From: Moraxella pluranimalium
Lineage (GTDB): Bacteria > Pseudomonadota > Gammaproteobacteria > Pseudomonadales > Moraxellaceae
Direction: 5' to 3'
Assembly: GCF_002014825.1 (NCBI RefSeq)
Contig: NZ_MUYU01000007.1
Location: 1-64,000 of the forward strand
DNA: 64,000 nucleotides
Each line of letters starts with the position of its first letter. Position 1 is the stretch's first letter. Made by a program: the position numbers and the translations under genes. Positions 18,280 to 29,494 of this stretch are shown one piece after another. The notes beneath the pieces are model-generated. The model saw nothing but the letters and a program-made list of their open reading frames with translations. It was not told where the DNA came from and did not search any database.

Positions 18280-19154
18280 TTAATCATCTGTGGCGGTGGG
18301 CAGATACCGTTGTTTGACAAGGCTAATCAACTCATGGGCAATCGTACCTGTCGCAGGGATGGGTGGTAAATTATCCAAATCAAAAAACTTGGCATCACTA
18401 ATCTCACCTGCCTGCACACGGATAGCGCCACTGTGATAGTCAGCGATAAAGCCTGCCATCAGATTGCTCGGATATGGCCACGGCTGCGAGCTGATGTAGG
18501 TGGGGGTATGGATATGGATGCCAACTTCTTCAAATACTTCACGGTGCACGCCCATTTCAAGCGTTTCGCCTGCTTCAACAAAGCCTGCAATCAAACCATA
18601 GACGCCTTTTTGGCGGTGGCGATGATGTAATGCAAGTAGTATCTGTGGCTTATGCGTATCAGGGCAATGGCGAGTGATGGCGACGATGATACACGGCTGT
18701 ACACGGGGATAGGCGTGATGACGGCATTTGGGGCAGACTTTGGCGTGCTCGCCGTGTGCGTGGGCGTGTGTCGGCGTGCCACAGCGTGAGCAGTAGCGAT
18801 GGTCATTTTGCCATTGTACAAGCATAATCGCACGGCTTAGTGCATCAAGGCTTGAGCTATCGAGTGTGTTTAGTAGATTGCGAAAGCTGATGGCTTTTAG
18901 GTTTTGGACATCTTTGGTGTCAAAGCCATCACCAAATCTCATCATCAAGCCAAGCTTGCAGGCGTGCTCACTATCAATCACATGGCTGACAGGGTGCTCG
19001 TGGTGCTGTGCGATGGTGCTTGGGCTGTCATTGTGCGATTCGCTATAGCCGAGATGGATGGCGTATTTTGGGGCATTTGCTAAGCTTAGCACAAAGGGCG
19101 TACCATCAGCATGACAGACTAGGCTGTCTGCTTGTATGACCCATAGGGTGATGC

Positions 19155-19158
<4 letters not shown>
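18280..19158 (-). CDS. nudC: NAD(H) diphosphatase / RNA de-NADding enzyme NudC
   Basis: NudC hydrolyses NAD(H) and removes NAD caps from RNA. The zinc ribbon (CSRCG and CPKC, about residues 125-146), the Nudix box (GFVEAGETLEMGVHREVFEEVG) and the family motif SQPWPYPSNLM are all present. I place the start at ATG 19158 (292 residues): it overlaps the stop of the upstream fusion gene as ATGA and has AGAGG about seven bases upstream. Translation is probably coupled to that gene. Confidence 0.93.
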
Positions 19159-20552
<1,394 letters not shown>

Positions 20553-20700
20553 AAAAATCGTTCGTGTCAATGATTGTAGCAAATGTGCCTATTATAAAGC
20601 ATTGCACCACTTTATGCGAATTTCTGCGTAGTTTTATGATGGCTTTGGGGTATCAGTCCGTCTGATGCAGATTTCACATTTATTTTTGCGCGGGTGAATG

Positions 20701-20709
20701 TGGTATAAT
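20701..20709 (+). promoter_or_regulatory. Extended -10 upstream of trmB-like gene
   Basis: TGGTATAAT is a perfect extended -10 element. It lies inside the upstream part of the longest open frame, so translation more likely starts at ATG 20752 than at 20698. Confidence 0.55.
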
Positions 20710-20751
20710 GGCAAATTATTCATCCATTTAGCACAACTAGCACAAAGAATC

Positions 20752-21399
20752 ATGACATCAACCATCACGCCAAGCCATCAGTTTCGCCGAGTGTTTCATC
20801 CCAAGTTTCTACACGCCCCAAAATCCGTCAGCATCTGCCATGATGACAGACCGCTGTATCTTGAGATTGGCGCAGGCAAGGGCAAGCACGCTGTGTTATT
20901 TGCAACTGCCAATCCTGATAAGCGACTGATTGCGGTTGAGCGTACCAGTGAGAAATTTAGCGCATTTGACAAATTAAGCCATGCCAATTCATTAGATAAT
21001 CTTACCAATATCCATGCTGATGCGATTGCGTTTACGGTGCATTTTATCCATCCTAATTCCCTAGATGGCGTGTTTATCCTGTACCCCAATCCCGAACCGC
21101 ATAACAAAAATCAACGATGGCTCAATATGCCATTTTTTGAGTTTTTATTATCGCGTATGAAAGCAGGGGCGGCGATTACTCTAGCTAGCAACATCACTGA
21201 ATACATCGATGAAGCGGTAGAATTGCTTGATACTGTATGGTATTTGCCTTATGTCAAGCAGACCATCGCCAAGTCATCGGCTCGTACGCATTTTGAGATT
21301 AAGTATTTGGCTCGAGATGAGCTGTGCCAAGAGATTATCATCACCAAGCCTGATGGCTATCTCACTCGCTTTGATGATATACCTGCAATGTCTTTATAA
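20752..21399 (+). CDS. TrmB-family tRNA (guanine-N7) methyltransferase-like protein
   Basis: This 215-residue protein has a SAM-binding motif I (YLEIGAGKGKH, about residues 37-47) and the order of motifs of TrmB, which methylates G46 of tRNA. The normally conserved F/L-P-D-P-W-P-K segment is replaced by LYPNPEPHNKNQRW (about residues 110-123), so it may be a diverged paralogue with another substrate. It is transcribed divergently from the RNase H-DnaQ gene and stands alone. Confidence 0.65.
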   Translation: MTSTITPSHQFRRVFHPKFLHAPKSVSICHDDRPLYLEIGAGKGKHAVLFATANPDKRLIAVERTSEKFSAFDKLSHANSLDNLTNIHADAIAFTVHFIHPNSLDGVFILYPNPEPHNKNQRWLNMPFFEFLLSRMKAGAAITLASNITEYIDEAVELLDTVWYLPYVKQTIAKSSARTHFEIKYLARDELCQEIIITKPDGYLTRFDDIPAMSL

Positions 21400-21454
21400 A
21401 TCGACGTTTTAAATCGTATTGATAAATAAGTAAAATTAAATTATTGGAAATAGC

Positions 21455-22681
21455 ATGACTCAGGCAAATGTGGCGATTATTGGCGCAGGGGCGGCAGGGC
21501 TGATGGCGGCAGAAGTGCTGTCGGCTTATGATGTCGATGTCCATGTATTTGACCAAAAACCCACCGCCGCACGCAAGATTTTGATGGCGGGTAAAACAGG
21601 GCTGAACATCTCGCACAATGAGCCGATGGCGGATTTTGTCACTCGCTATACGCCGTCTGATTGGCTTGCGCCGTATGTGCAGGCATTTGGTGCTGATGAC
21701 ATCCGTGCATGGATGACATCGCTTGGTATTGATAGCTATGTCGGCTCGACAGGGCGAATTTTTCCTGTCGAGATGAAAGCATCCAAGCTTGTGCGAGCAT
21801 GGCTAAATCGCCTACATGATAATCAAGTAAAATTTCACTATCGTCATCGCTGTGTCAAGATGAATAATCGTGTACTTGGCTTTGAAATCTTGGATAATAA
21901 GGGTAATATCATTGAGCGATTTGACCAAGCATTTGATGCGGTGATATTGGCGTGTGGTGGTGGTTCGTATGCGTATCTAGGCAGTGATGGCGCATGGCAA
22001 AGATGGCTAAGTGCTGATGAGCTGACACCGCTGTATGCCAGTAATGTCGGTGTGTTACGTAGTTGGTCGGCGTTTATGACCCCTTTATATGGTGAGGCTA
22101 TCAAGCGTGTGCGGGCTTGGGTAGCTGATGATGACGGACATCAAGGCGATATTATTATCAGTCATTATGGACTAGAAAGCGGACTGATTTATAAGCTTAA
22201 TTTCGCCATGCGACAAGCGATGGATGAGCATCAAAACTTTACCTTGTATTTGGATTTATTGCCTGATAAATCAGCTGATTTTATTTATAAAAACTTAACC
22301 AAAAATAAGAAACAATCACTCAATACGGCGCTCAAAAAACTCGGACTTGATGCTGTTAAAATTGCGCTATTGCGAGAATGTACGGATAAAACCGACTGGT
22401 CGGATTTATCAAAAATGGCAACGCACATCAAATCGCTAGCCATCAGCTGTACAGGATTTCGTCCGATGGATGAAGCTATCAGCACAGGCGGTGGTGTCAA
22501 GCGTATGGCAATGGGGGATAATTTGCAATTAACATCCCATGCAGGCGTGTTCTGTTGTGGTGAGATGCTTGATTGGGATGCGCCAACAGGGGGCTATTTA
22601 TTGACCGCTTGTTTTGCTACAGGGCGAGCGGCGGCGATGGGTGTGCTAAAGATGTTAAAAATCAGCGACTTAACCAACTGA
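21455..22681 (+). CDS. HI0933/YhiN-family flavoprotein
   Basis: This 408-residue FAD-binding protein of the HI0933/BaiN group begins with a Rossmann motif (VAIIGAGAAGLMAAEVL) followed by the family signature AARKILMAGKTGLNISHNE. The end contains STGGGVK and a CFATGRAAA segment that contacts FAD. Related proteins are annotated as NAD(P)/FAD-dependent oxidoreductases; the substrate is unknown. GGAAA precedes the ATG. An inverted repeat overlaps the stop codon. Confidence 0.85.
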   Translation: MTQANVAIIGAGAAGLMAAEVLSAYDVDVHVFDQKPTAARKILMAGKTGLNISHNEPMADFVTRYTPSDWLAPYVQAFGADDIRAWMTSLGIDSYVGSTGRIFPVEMKASKLVRAWLNRLHDNQVKFHYRHRCVKMNNRVLGFEILDNKGNIIERFDQAFDAVILACGGGSYAYLGSDGAWQRWLSADELTPLYASNVGVLRSWSAFMTPLYGEAIKRVRAWVADDDGHQGDIIISHYGLESGLIYKLNFAMRQAMDEHQNFTLYLDLLPDKSADFIYKNLTKNKKQSLNTALKKLGLDAVKIALLRECTDKTDWSDLSKMATHIKSLAISCTGFRPMDEAISTGGGVKRMAMGDNLQLTSHAGVFCCGEMLDWDAPTGGYLLTACFATGRAAAMGVLKMLKISDLTN

Positions 22682-22694
22682 TTAAGTCGCTGAT
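22661..22694. repeat. Perfect inverted repeat spanning the flavoprotein stop codon
   Basis: ATCAGCGACTTAA (22661-22673) pairs perfectly with TTAAGTCGCTGAT (22682-22694), 13 bp, and the TGA stop lies in the 8-base loop. No T-run follows on either strand, so it may be a factor-independent pause site, an mRNA 3'-end stabiliser, or a weak bidirectional terminator between convergent genes. Confidence 0.55.
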
Positions 22695-22697
22695 GCA

Positions 22698-23207
22698 TTA
22701 TGCATACTTAATAGCAACAAGACAAATTTCAAGTTTGTTCTTGCCTTGTGAATAGCAAAGTAATGGCGTGGTGGCAGGTGTTGCATTAGTTAGCTTGTCA
22801 AATTCTGAGTCGCTAAGAATTTTATATGTTTTTGGATGGCGATAATAGGATTTTACATTGGCTTTTTTGCCGTTAATCGCATTGTAGCTACTATAATTTG
22901 CATAACTACCATCTTCTTGTTGATTGCTTGCTTGGCTGTAACTTTCAAGCTTGAATTTGCCATATCCTGCAATGTTTTTGATTTCAAAAATATGGTGGAA
23001 ATAGTAATCCGAACCATTCATAAAACCATTGCCCATTGTATATTCGTAGCGACATTTTGATTTTTTGAGCAATTTATTATTTTTGAATATGGTGCAAGTC
23101 GTTGTTTCGGCGGGGAAATCATTATACATTGCATATGATGGCGTGCTAACGGCGGTCAAGCAAGCGATTGCAATGGCTGGATTGATTGAATTTAACTTCA
23201 TATTCAT
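22698..23207 (-). CDS. Putative secreted protein, unknown function
   Basis: The product has about 169 residues with a signal peptide (AIAIACLTAVSTPSYA, cleavage after about residue 26) and a mature part rich in Tyr, Asn and Lys, with four cysteines that might form disulfides (two near the mature N-terminus, two near the C-terminus). I recognise no family. The start may be ATG 23207 or 23201. It is convergent with the flavoprotein gene. Confidence 0.6.
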   Translation of the reverse strand: MNMKLNSINPAIAIACLTAVSTPSYAMYNDFPAETTTCTIFKNNKLLKKSKCRYEYTMGNGFMNGSDYYFHHIFEIKNIAGYGKFKLESYSQASNQQEDGSYANYSSYNAINGKKANVKSYYRHPKTYKILSDSEFDKLTNATPATTPLLCYSQGKNKLEICLVAIKYA

Positions 23208-23374
23208 TGTCCATAATTAAATAAAAGTTGAATTAATGTGATTGTAGCAAGTTCTTTGGCAAATGGCAACTTGATAAGAAGTATAAATTATCACCTGAAG
23301 TGAATTTATCATTTTGTGTCAAACTAATCAATGGTAAATCAATGAGCAAGCTGATACAAAATGCTTATATTCAA

Positions 23375-23734
23375 TTAGCAAATCGCTTTTACAACATATC
23401 TTAGTGTGTAGTCACCAGACCAAACTTGCATATCTTCTTGTTTGGCGGTGCGTGCAGGGCGTGTGATGCCATTTGAGATGTTACGCACGGTTTTGGTGGG
23501 GCAATAGACACGGTATGTATGTGTCGCCATTGACTCGCCTTGCCAGCCTAATAAATCAAAATCAACGACATACAAGCCTTTTTTGCCATCGGGTGCTGAT
23601 TTGACCGAAGAAATTTTTAGTGAATATAGCTGATTGCCTTCATAAATTGGATAGGTCTTTGCTATTGCTTGAGTGCTTGCCAATGCGGTCAAACCATATG
23701 CCAAGCAAGCAAGTACTGTATAGATTTTCTTCAT
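23375..23734 (-). CDS. Putative secreted protein, unknown function
   Basis: This 119-residue protein has a clear signal peptide (MKKIYTVLACLAYGLTALASTQAIA) and a small mature domain with two cysteines (YCPTKTV and the terminal AIC), possibly joined by a disulfide. Its layout (short secreted domain ending in Cys) recalls the Adhesin-E-like proteins at 51-52 kb, but I cannot show homology. GGAG precedes the ATG, three bases after the end of the ABC1 kinase gene, suggesting co-transcription. Confidence 0.65.
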   Translation of the reverse strand: MKKIYTVLACLAYGLTALASTQAIAKTYPIYEGNQLYSLKISSVKSAPDGKKGLYVVDFDLLGWQGESMATHTYRVYCPTKTVRNISNGITRPARTAKQEDMQVWSGDYTLRYVVKAIC

Positions 23735-23737
23735 AAA

Positions 23738-25105
23738 TTACTCCACAAACTTCCCAACCAACGCATCACTATCCGTCCGTGCATCGAGTGCCACAAGTAG
23801 CGCATAAGCACCGATAAATTTACGGCTGATAAACATCATTTCCTTGGGCGGTAGGCTAAATTCTAGCGATTGCATCCCGTCTTTGGCTTTTTGCATCACA
23901 CGGGCGTACAGGTCGCTACCAGCCCAAATATAGCGTCCGTCACTGTCTAGATGCGGATGCTGACCGTGAGCCACTTGATTGAGTGCTGCCGCTTTGGCAA
24001 AAGGCTCACACGCCATCAAAAAGACATCCGCCATATCTGATTTTGGCTTACCGTTAAGTTTATCAAAAAAGTCATAACCTGTCATCGCATCCATCATCAT
24101 GGGCTTGTCTTGATAAAATCCTGCGTGTATCAAGCCACGAGCGATGCCAAGCAGATGACCGTCAAACTGCTTAATCGCCCCAAAGTCTAATAAGATAAGC
24201 TTATCAATGCCATCTTCAAAGCGTACAAGATAATTCCCAAAATTCGGGTCGGTCTGCATCTCACCCCACTCAAACAGCTCACGGATGACCACTTCGATGG
24301 CGGCTTGACCTAGGGCGTTTTTGCGTGCTTGGGGTAGCTGTTTTAGGCTGTTATCATTGAGTGATACGCCATGCTCAAAGCTCATACAAATCAAGCGTGG
24401 CGTGCTATAGTTATCATAAATCGTCGGCACGATATAGCGTGCATCATCAGCCAAATACTGGGCAAATCGCTTGGTGGTATTGGCTTCTAGGGTATAATCC
24501 ACTTCACGATGTAGTAGCTCGCCAATCTCTTCAAACCACGCATCGAGCGCTTTGGTCTGTGGTACAGCATTGGTAATTTTTAATAAATGCTTAAAAATTG
24601 ACAAATCAGCGTCAATCGATGCTGCTACCCCCGGGTATTGCACTTTGAGCACGACTTCACGGCCTGAATATTTGTGCATGGCTTTGTGTACTTGGGCAAG
24701 GCTTGCTGTGCCAATCGGCGTACGGTCAATCTCAAAATCCGCCACTCGTTCACCAAGCTCACTCTTTAGCGCATCATAGATGATGTGCCAAGCCAGTGGC
24801 GTGGTGCTGGCATCGAGCGTGTGCAGGGCATCAAGCACTTGCGGTGGCAAAAAATGCTCGCCATACAATGCTAGCATCTGCCCGACTTTGACCACCGAAC
24901 CTTTGAGCTTACCAAGCTCGCTCACCAAATAATCCGCTTGCTCTTGGAGCAGGGTATGCTTGGCATTGGCTCGCTGTTCTTGGCTCATAAACAGACTGCC
25001 GACACTGGATTTTGCCCAATTTTTACCGATATTGAGCGAAGTTTTGGCGATAGACAGACGGCGAGATAGGGGCGTGGTTTTTAGCTTATCAATTGGCTGG
25101 GTCAT
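23738..25105 (-). CDS. ABC1/UbiB-family atypical kinase
   Basis: This 455-residue member of the ABC1 (AarF/UbiB/ADCK) family has the KxGQ-type motif (VVKVGQMLALYGEHFLP), the ATP-binding Ala/Gly-rich loop (PIGTASLAQVH), the catalytic ADPHxGN equivalent (TDPNFGN) and the metal-binding LLDFG. The family supports ubiquinone synthesis or lipid handling. It lacks the C-terminal membrane helices of UbiB itself, so it is more like the soluble ABC1 paralogues. Precise role unknown. Confidence 0.85.
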   Translation of the reverse strand: MTQPIDKLKTTPLSRRLSIAKTSLNIGKNWAKSSVGSLFMSQEQRANAKHTLLQEQADYLVSELGKLKGSVVKVGQMLALYGEHFLPPQVLDALHTLDASTTPLAWHIIYDALKSELGERVADFEIDRTPIGTASLAQVHKAMHKYSGREVVLKVQYPGVAASIDADLSIFKHLLKITNAVPQTKALDAWFEEIGELLHREVDYTLEANTTKRFAQYLADDARYIVPTIYDNYSTPRLICMSFEHGVSLNDNSLKQLPQARKNALGQAAIEVVIRELFEWGEMQTDPNFGNYLVRFEDGIDKLILLDFGAIKQFDGHLLGIARGLIHAGFYQDKPMMMDAMTGYDFFDKLNGKPKSDMADVFLMACEPFAKAAALNQVAHGQHPHLDSDGRYIWAGSDLYARVMQKAKDGMQSLEFSLPPKEMMFISRKFIGAYALLVALDARTDSDALVGKFVE

Positions 25106-25204
25106 TCGTGTTTGATTTTATAATGAAAAATGATGGCTTATTATAGCAAAAATTCGCCTGTATCGCTATGATTGGCTAATGATGTTAATAGTTCAAGGAA
25201 ATAT

Positions 25205-26047
25205 CTAAGGATATTCTATTTGTTTGCCTTGCTTGTTAATAAAAAACAAATTTTCATCCTGTTTAACCAATGCGACACCATTTTTAAAACTGGTTGCATA
25301 ATCATAGTGCAGGGGAATGATTACCTGACCAGTTTTGTCAATAAATCCGTATTTTTTGTTATTGCCCACCATTGCCAAACCGTCACTAAATTCGCTCGCC
25401 TCATCATATTGAATTGCAATATGAACATTGTTTGATTTGTCAATAAATCCCCATTGACCATTTTTCTCAACCATTGCCAAACCATTTTGAAACTCCAATG
25501 CTAAATCATACTGCGGGGGAATTGTTGGCTGTCCAAATTTATCAATAAATCCCCATTTATTGCCCATTCTAACCGCTGCCAAGCCCTCGCTAAATCTCAT
25601 GGCGAAATCGTATTGAAAATCAATCACTGTATTGTTATGTTTGTCCACATATCCCCAGTGGTTATCTTTTTTGGCAAATAATAAGCCTTCGCAAAAATAG
25701 CCAAGTTTTGAGTATTGTATGGGAATGACGGCTTTTCCTGTACAATCTAAAATTCCCCATAGGTTATTTTTCTGAACTGTAATTAAATTTCCATTAATTA
25801 ATCCAACTTCATCATATTCAAATGGGATGATGATTTCACCAGCTTGATTGACAATACCAGATTTGCCATCCTTTTTATAATATGCTAATTCTGCTTTGGA
25901 TGAACAGTTGGGTTCGGTGGTGGAATTGACTATCTGGGCATCTACGACCTCACACGCCCATGTGGCTTGGATGATGAGAAGATTACCTGCCAAAGTTGCA
26001 ACAAATGCCAAATGGCTCAATGATTTGATTTTGGTGGATTTCATCAT
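25205..26047 (-). CDS. WG-repeat secreted protein
   Basis: The mature part consists of about six WG (KWGFIDKxG) beta-hairpin repeats, for example NKWGFIDKFGQ, GQWGFIDKSNN and KYGFIDKTGQ. ATG 26047 is chosen (about 280 residues) because it gives a signal peptide (HLAFVATLAGNLLIIQATWA); the longer open frame runs back into purD and past its terminator. WG-repeat proteins are widespread and their function is generally unknown. Confidence 0.8.
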   Translation of the reverse strand: MMKSTKIKSLSHLAFVATLAGNLLIIQATWACEVVDAQIVNSTTEPNCSSKAELAYYKKDGKSGIVNQAGEIIIPFEYDEVGLINGNLITVQKNNLWGILDCTGKAVIPIQYSKLGYFCEGLLFAKKDNHWGYVDKHNNTVIDFQYDFAMRFSEGLAAVRMGNKWGFIDKFGQPTIPPQYDLALEFQNGLAMVEKNGQWGFIDKSNNVHIAIQYDEASEFSDGLAMVGNNKKYGFIDKTGQVIIPLHYDYATSFKNGVALVKQDENLFFINKQGKQIEYP

Positions 26048-26117
26048 AGTGCCCAAATATATGAAAACGTTATAAATAACCGTGATTGATTGATAAAAAT
26101 AGTGCATACTTTCAACG

Positions 26118-26144
26118 AAAAAGGCAGGCAATGACCTGCCTGCC
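26118..26144 (-). terminator. purD terminator
   Basis: On the minus strand GGCAGGCA pairs with TGCCTGCC around a 6-base loop, followed by five T residues. It separates purD from the WG-repeat gene, supporting the short form of the latter. Confidence 0.85.
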
Positions 26145-26180
26145 GTTTCGCAATTATCTTGTAGTCTGATAAATTGATTT

Positions 26181-27458
26181 TTAGAACCCTTTATCAATCG
26201 CACGCCAACCGATATCACGGCGATACTGCATACCATCAAAGCTGATACCGTCGATGGCCTGTAGTGCTTTGGCTTGTGCATCTTTGATGGTGTCGGCTAG
26301 TGCTGTGACGCATAGCACACGACCGCCATCGGTGACGATGTCATCGCCTTGTTTTTTGGTGCCTGCATGGAAGACTTTTAGGCTGTCGGTGTCATTTCCA
26401 AGTCCTGTGATGACATCGCCTTTTGAGCTGGTTTCTGGATAGCCACGACTTGCCAGCACCACACCAAGCGCCACTTGTTTTGACCAGTTGGCAGTGGCAG
26501 GTAGCTCGCCTTTGAGTCCTGCTTCAATCAGCTCGACCAATGAGCTTTCTAGGCGCATCATGATTGGCTGTGTTTCAGGATCGCCAAATCGACAGTTGAA
26601 CTCGATCACATACGGATCGTTATGCTCATCAATCATCAAACCTGCGTACAAAAAGCCAGTATAAGGCGTGCTGTTCGCTTTCATCGCATCAACCACAGGA
26701 CGGATGACTCGCTCGATGACCTTGTTATGCACCTCATCGGTCACCACAGGGGCAGGGCTATATGCACCCATACCGCCTGTGTTTGCGCCTGTATCACCTT
26801 CAAAGATACGCTTGTGGTCTTGGCTTGTTGCCATCGGCAAAATGTTATCGCCATCAATCATGCAGATGAATGATGCTTCTTCACCTGACAAAAACTGCTC
26901 AATCACCACGCGACTGCCTGCATCGCCAAATTTATTACCGGCAAGCATATCATCAATCGCATCAAAGGCTTCTTGCTCGCTCATGGCGACGATGACGCCT
27001 TTGCCAGCAGCTAGACCATCGGCTTTGATGACGATTGGCGCACCATTTTTTTGCACAAATGCTTTGGCAGGGTCAATCTCGGTAAAGACTTCATAAAAGG
27101 CAGTTGGGATGCCGTGCTTTTGCATAAAGTCTTTGGCAAATGCCTTTGAGCCTTCTAGCTGTGCGCAGTACTGTGTCGGGCCCCAGATGGCGATACCTGC
27201 GGCACGCAAATCATCGACCACGCCTGCGACCAATGGCGCTTCAGGGCCGACGACCACAAAGGCAATGTCATTGGCTTGGCAAAACTCAATGACCGCTGCA
27301 TGATTGGCGACATCAAGATCAACATTGACAAGCTTAGCTTCGATGTCCGTACCTGCATTGCCACGAGCGACATAGACGGTGGCGACTTTTGGATCTTTGG
27401 CACAAGCCCATGCCAAAGCGTGCTCACGACCACCAGTGCCCAGTACTAAAATATTCAT
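26181..27458 (-). CDS. purD: Phosphoribosylamine-glycine ligase
   Basis: PurD (GAR synthetase) joins glycine to 5-phosphoribosylamine with ATP in purine synthesis. Features include the N-terminal MNILVLGTGGREHAL, the ATP-grasp loop IVIKADGLAAGKGV, and EFNCRFGDPETQP. It has a normal 425 residues. AAGGA precedes the ATG. No purH is adjacent, unlike in enterics, and the gene has its own terminator. Confidence 0.97.
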   Translation of the reverse strand: MNILVLGTGGREHALAWACAKDPKVATVYVARGNAGTDIEAKLVNVDLDVANHAAVIEFCQANDIAFVVVGPEAPLVAGVVDDLRAAGIAIWGPTQYCAQLEGSKAFAKDFMQKHGIPTAFYEVFTEIDPAKAFVQKNGAPIVIKADGLAAGKGVIVAMSEQEAFDAIDDMLAGNKFGDAGSRVVIEQFLSGEEASFICMIDGDNILPMATSQDHKRIFEGDTGANTGGMGAYSPAPVVTDEVHNKVIERVIRPVVDAMKANSTPYTGFLYAGLMIDEHNDPYVIEFNCRFGDPETQPIMMRLESSLVELIEAGLKGELPATANWSKQVALGVVLASRGYPETSSKGDVITGLGNDTDSLKVFHAGTKKQGDDIVTDGGRVLCVTALADTIKDAQAKALQAIDGISFDGMQYRRDIGWRAIDKGF

Positions 27459-27601
27459 AATAATCCTTAGAAAATAAATAAAACGGGAAAATCAACTCAA
27501 TGGCGTTATTTTAACAAAAATTTTAGGCTTTGGTGAAATTAAATACGCTTTTGTTGTGGATTTGGCAAAGTCGCCATGTGTTTTAAACTATGCTAAAAAC
27601 A

Positions 27602-27643
27602 TGGCTTTGATGACAAGTCGACTGCGACCAACCATCAAAGCCA
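27602..27643 (-). terminator. Candidate terminator after the FAH-family gene
   Basis: TGGCTTTGATG (27602-27612) and CATCAAAGCCA (27633-27643) are perfect 11-bp arms with a 20-base loop that contains the palindrome AGTCGACT. On the minus strand the stem is followed by TGTTTTTAG, consistent with leftward termination. Confidence 0.6.
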
Positions 27644-27675
27644 GTTCAGCGATTATAAGTCTGAAACAGCACAGC

Positions 27676-28311
27676 CTAGGTAATGCTAATGACATAGGCA
27701 TCATCATCAAGCTTAGCCACGAGTGCATCACCTGCTACCAGTTTGCCCACGCCTTTTGGTGTGCCTGTATAAATTAAATCGCCTTGTCGTAGCCCAAAAT
27801 GACGGTGCAAATACTGCAACTGATACAAGCAGTCAAACAGCATCTTATCGGTAGTGTCATGCTGACGCACTTCATCATTGACTGACAAAAACAGCGTACT
27901 GACAGCAGGGGGTGTGCCGTGTGTCAAAGGTGATAACCAAGCACCATCACGAAAGCCTTTGGCAAGTGTCCATGGCAGACCTTTTGCCTTGAGATTGGCT
28001 TGTACATCACGAGCGGTCAAATCAAGCCCCACGCCATAGCCTGTGATGATGCTTAAATCAATGTTGGTATCATCTGCCACATCTTGTCCGATATACAAAA
28101 CCAGCTCCACTTCGTGATGAATATTATCGCTAAAGCTTGGTAAGGTCAGTGTGTTATCTTGGGTGAGTGCGGTGGTCGGTTTCATAAAGACCACAGGCTC
28201 ACCGGTTGGTGTGTTGCCAAGCTCGCTGATATGCTCGGCATAACTGCGACCGATGCAGTAGATATTGCCAAGAGGGGCGTGACTGCCATCTTTAAAAATC
28301 ACTGATTTCAT
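27676..28311 (-). CDS. Fumarylacetoacetate hydrolase family protein
   Basis: This 211-residue protein belongs to the YcgM-like branch of the FAH family (acylpyruvate hydrolases, oxaloacetate decarboxylase-like). The metal ligands occur in HHEVELVLYIG, and the GYGVGLDLTARDVQ and LIYTGTPKGVG segments are typical. It is far shorter than the FahA of tyrosine breakdown and is not next to hpd/maiA, so it is probably not the tyrosine-pathway enzyme. Exact substrate unknown. Confidence 0.88.
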   Translation of the reverse strand: MKSVIFKDGSHAPLGNIYCIGRSYAEHISELGNTPTGEPVVFMKPTTALTQDNTLTLPSFSDNIHHEVELVLYIGQDVADDTNIDLSIITGYGVGLDLTARDVQANLKAKGLPWTLAKGFRDGAWLSPLTHGTPPAVSTLFLSVNDEVRQHDTTDKMLFDCLYQLQYLHRHFGLRQGDLIYTGTPKGVGKLVAGDALVAKLDDDAYVISIT

Positions 28312-28466
28312 TATCCATCCTTATTATCATGTGAATATTTATCATGATTGTCGTTAAAGGTGTAACACTGCTAGCATCATAACAAATTTTACCCCATCAA
28401 ATCAACGCCAGTTATCCGCTGATGACTGATAGTAAAGATAGGGTTAATCAATATTTGGGCGATGGT

Positions 28467-29471
28467 TTAGGATTTGCAATGATTACTAATCAAAGTCGCA
28501 AGATAAGGATGATAATAAGCAGGCAAATCATGACCCATGCCACTGACCAGCACAAAGTGAGCATTGGGGATGACTTTGGCAAGAAATTTGCCATGACTTG
28601 GTGCAACGAGCCCATCTTTATCGCCATGAATGACTAAGGTGTTGGCACGGATTTGCTTGGTAAACTTCAAAATTGAGCCTGATGCCAAAATCGCAGTCAG
28701 CTGCTGAGCCACGCCTAGCGGGTGAAAATTGCGCTGATAGCGTTTTTCGGCGATGGCACGAGTGCCTTTGATATCCAGATGTCCTGGTGAGCCAACAGCC
28801 GTCATAAACCATACGCTATGGCGTACCATATCTCGCTCCGAATGACTCTCGGGGCGACGCACAAAGGTCATAAACTGCTTGGGATTGGGTGGGCGTAAAA
28901 ACGCACGGTTGGCGGTAGAAAATAGCAGGGTAAGATTTTTGATATATTTGGGATAGCGAGCAGCGACGATTTGGGCAATCATACCACCCATCGATGCACC
29001 GACGAGATTGACTTCAGACAGATGCATGGTCTTAATCAGCCGTGCCACATCTTCAGCCATGTCGGTGAGCGTGTAGGGTACTTGCTCGCCTTTGTTTGAC
29101 AAACCAGCTTGCACCTTGAGCATCATCTTAAGCTTGTTAAGTCGTGGCAGACCGTCGATTTGAATTTTGCTAGACAGCCCCGTATCCCGATTATCAAAGC
29201 GGATAACAAAAAAGCCTGCATTGATAAACAGTTTAAGAAAACTATCCGACCAAAACAACATCTGCGAGCCAAGACCCGTCACAAAAATCATCGGCGGATG
29301 CTCAGGATTGCCCCCAGCTTCGACACACAGGCGTATGCCATCACCGATGTCAATGATGGCTTGATACAGATGCTCGGATAAATCCGATGGATACCAGTCG
29401 ATATCGCCAAATCGTCGCCAGCTCTCGGGTACGACACTCGGCTGTGTGTGAAAGGGGGTTTCGCTATTCAT
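28467..29471 (-). CDS. Alpha/beta hydrolase
   Basis: The 334-residue protein has the alpha/beta-hydrolase fold: an oxyanion-region VTGLGSQMLFW, an RFDNRDTGLS segment, nucleophile elbow GASMGG (about residues 159-164), a late aspartate (HGDKDGLVAP) and histidine (GMGHDLP). It resembles esterases or lipases of the proline iminopeptidase-like group. It lies 23 bases downstream of the rubredoxin gene. Substrate unknown. Confidence 0.85.
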   Translation of the reverse strand: MNSETPFHTQPSVVPESWRRFGDIDWYPSDLSEHLYQAIIDIGDGIRLCVEAGGNPEHPPMIFVTGLGSQMLFWSDSFLKLFINAGFFVIRFDNRDTGLSSKIQIDGLPRLNKLKMMLKVQAGLSNKGEQVPYTLTDMAEDVARLIKTMHLSEVNLVGASMGGMIAQIVAARYPKYIKNLTLLFSTANRAFLRPPNPKQFMTFVRRPESHSERDMVRHSVWFMTAVGSPGHLDIKGTRAIAEKRYQRNFHPLGVAQQLTAILASGSILKFTKQIRANTLVIHGDKDGLVAPSHGKFLAKVIPNAHFVLVSGMGHDLPAYYHPYLATLISNHCKS

Positions 29472-29494
29472 GGCTATGATTGGATTTTTTTTGA

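Noticed and set aside
27676-28311. FahA of tyrosine breakdown
   Set aside because: The protein is only 211 residues and of the YcgM-like branch, and is 25 kb from hpd/maiA.
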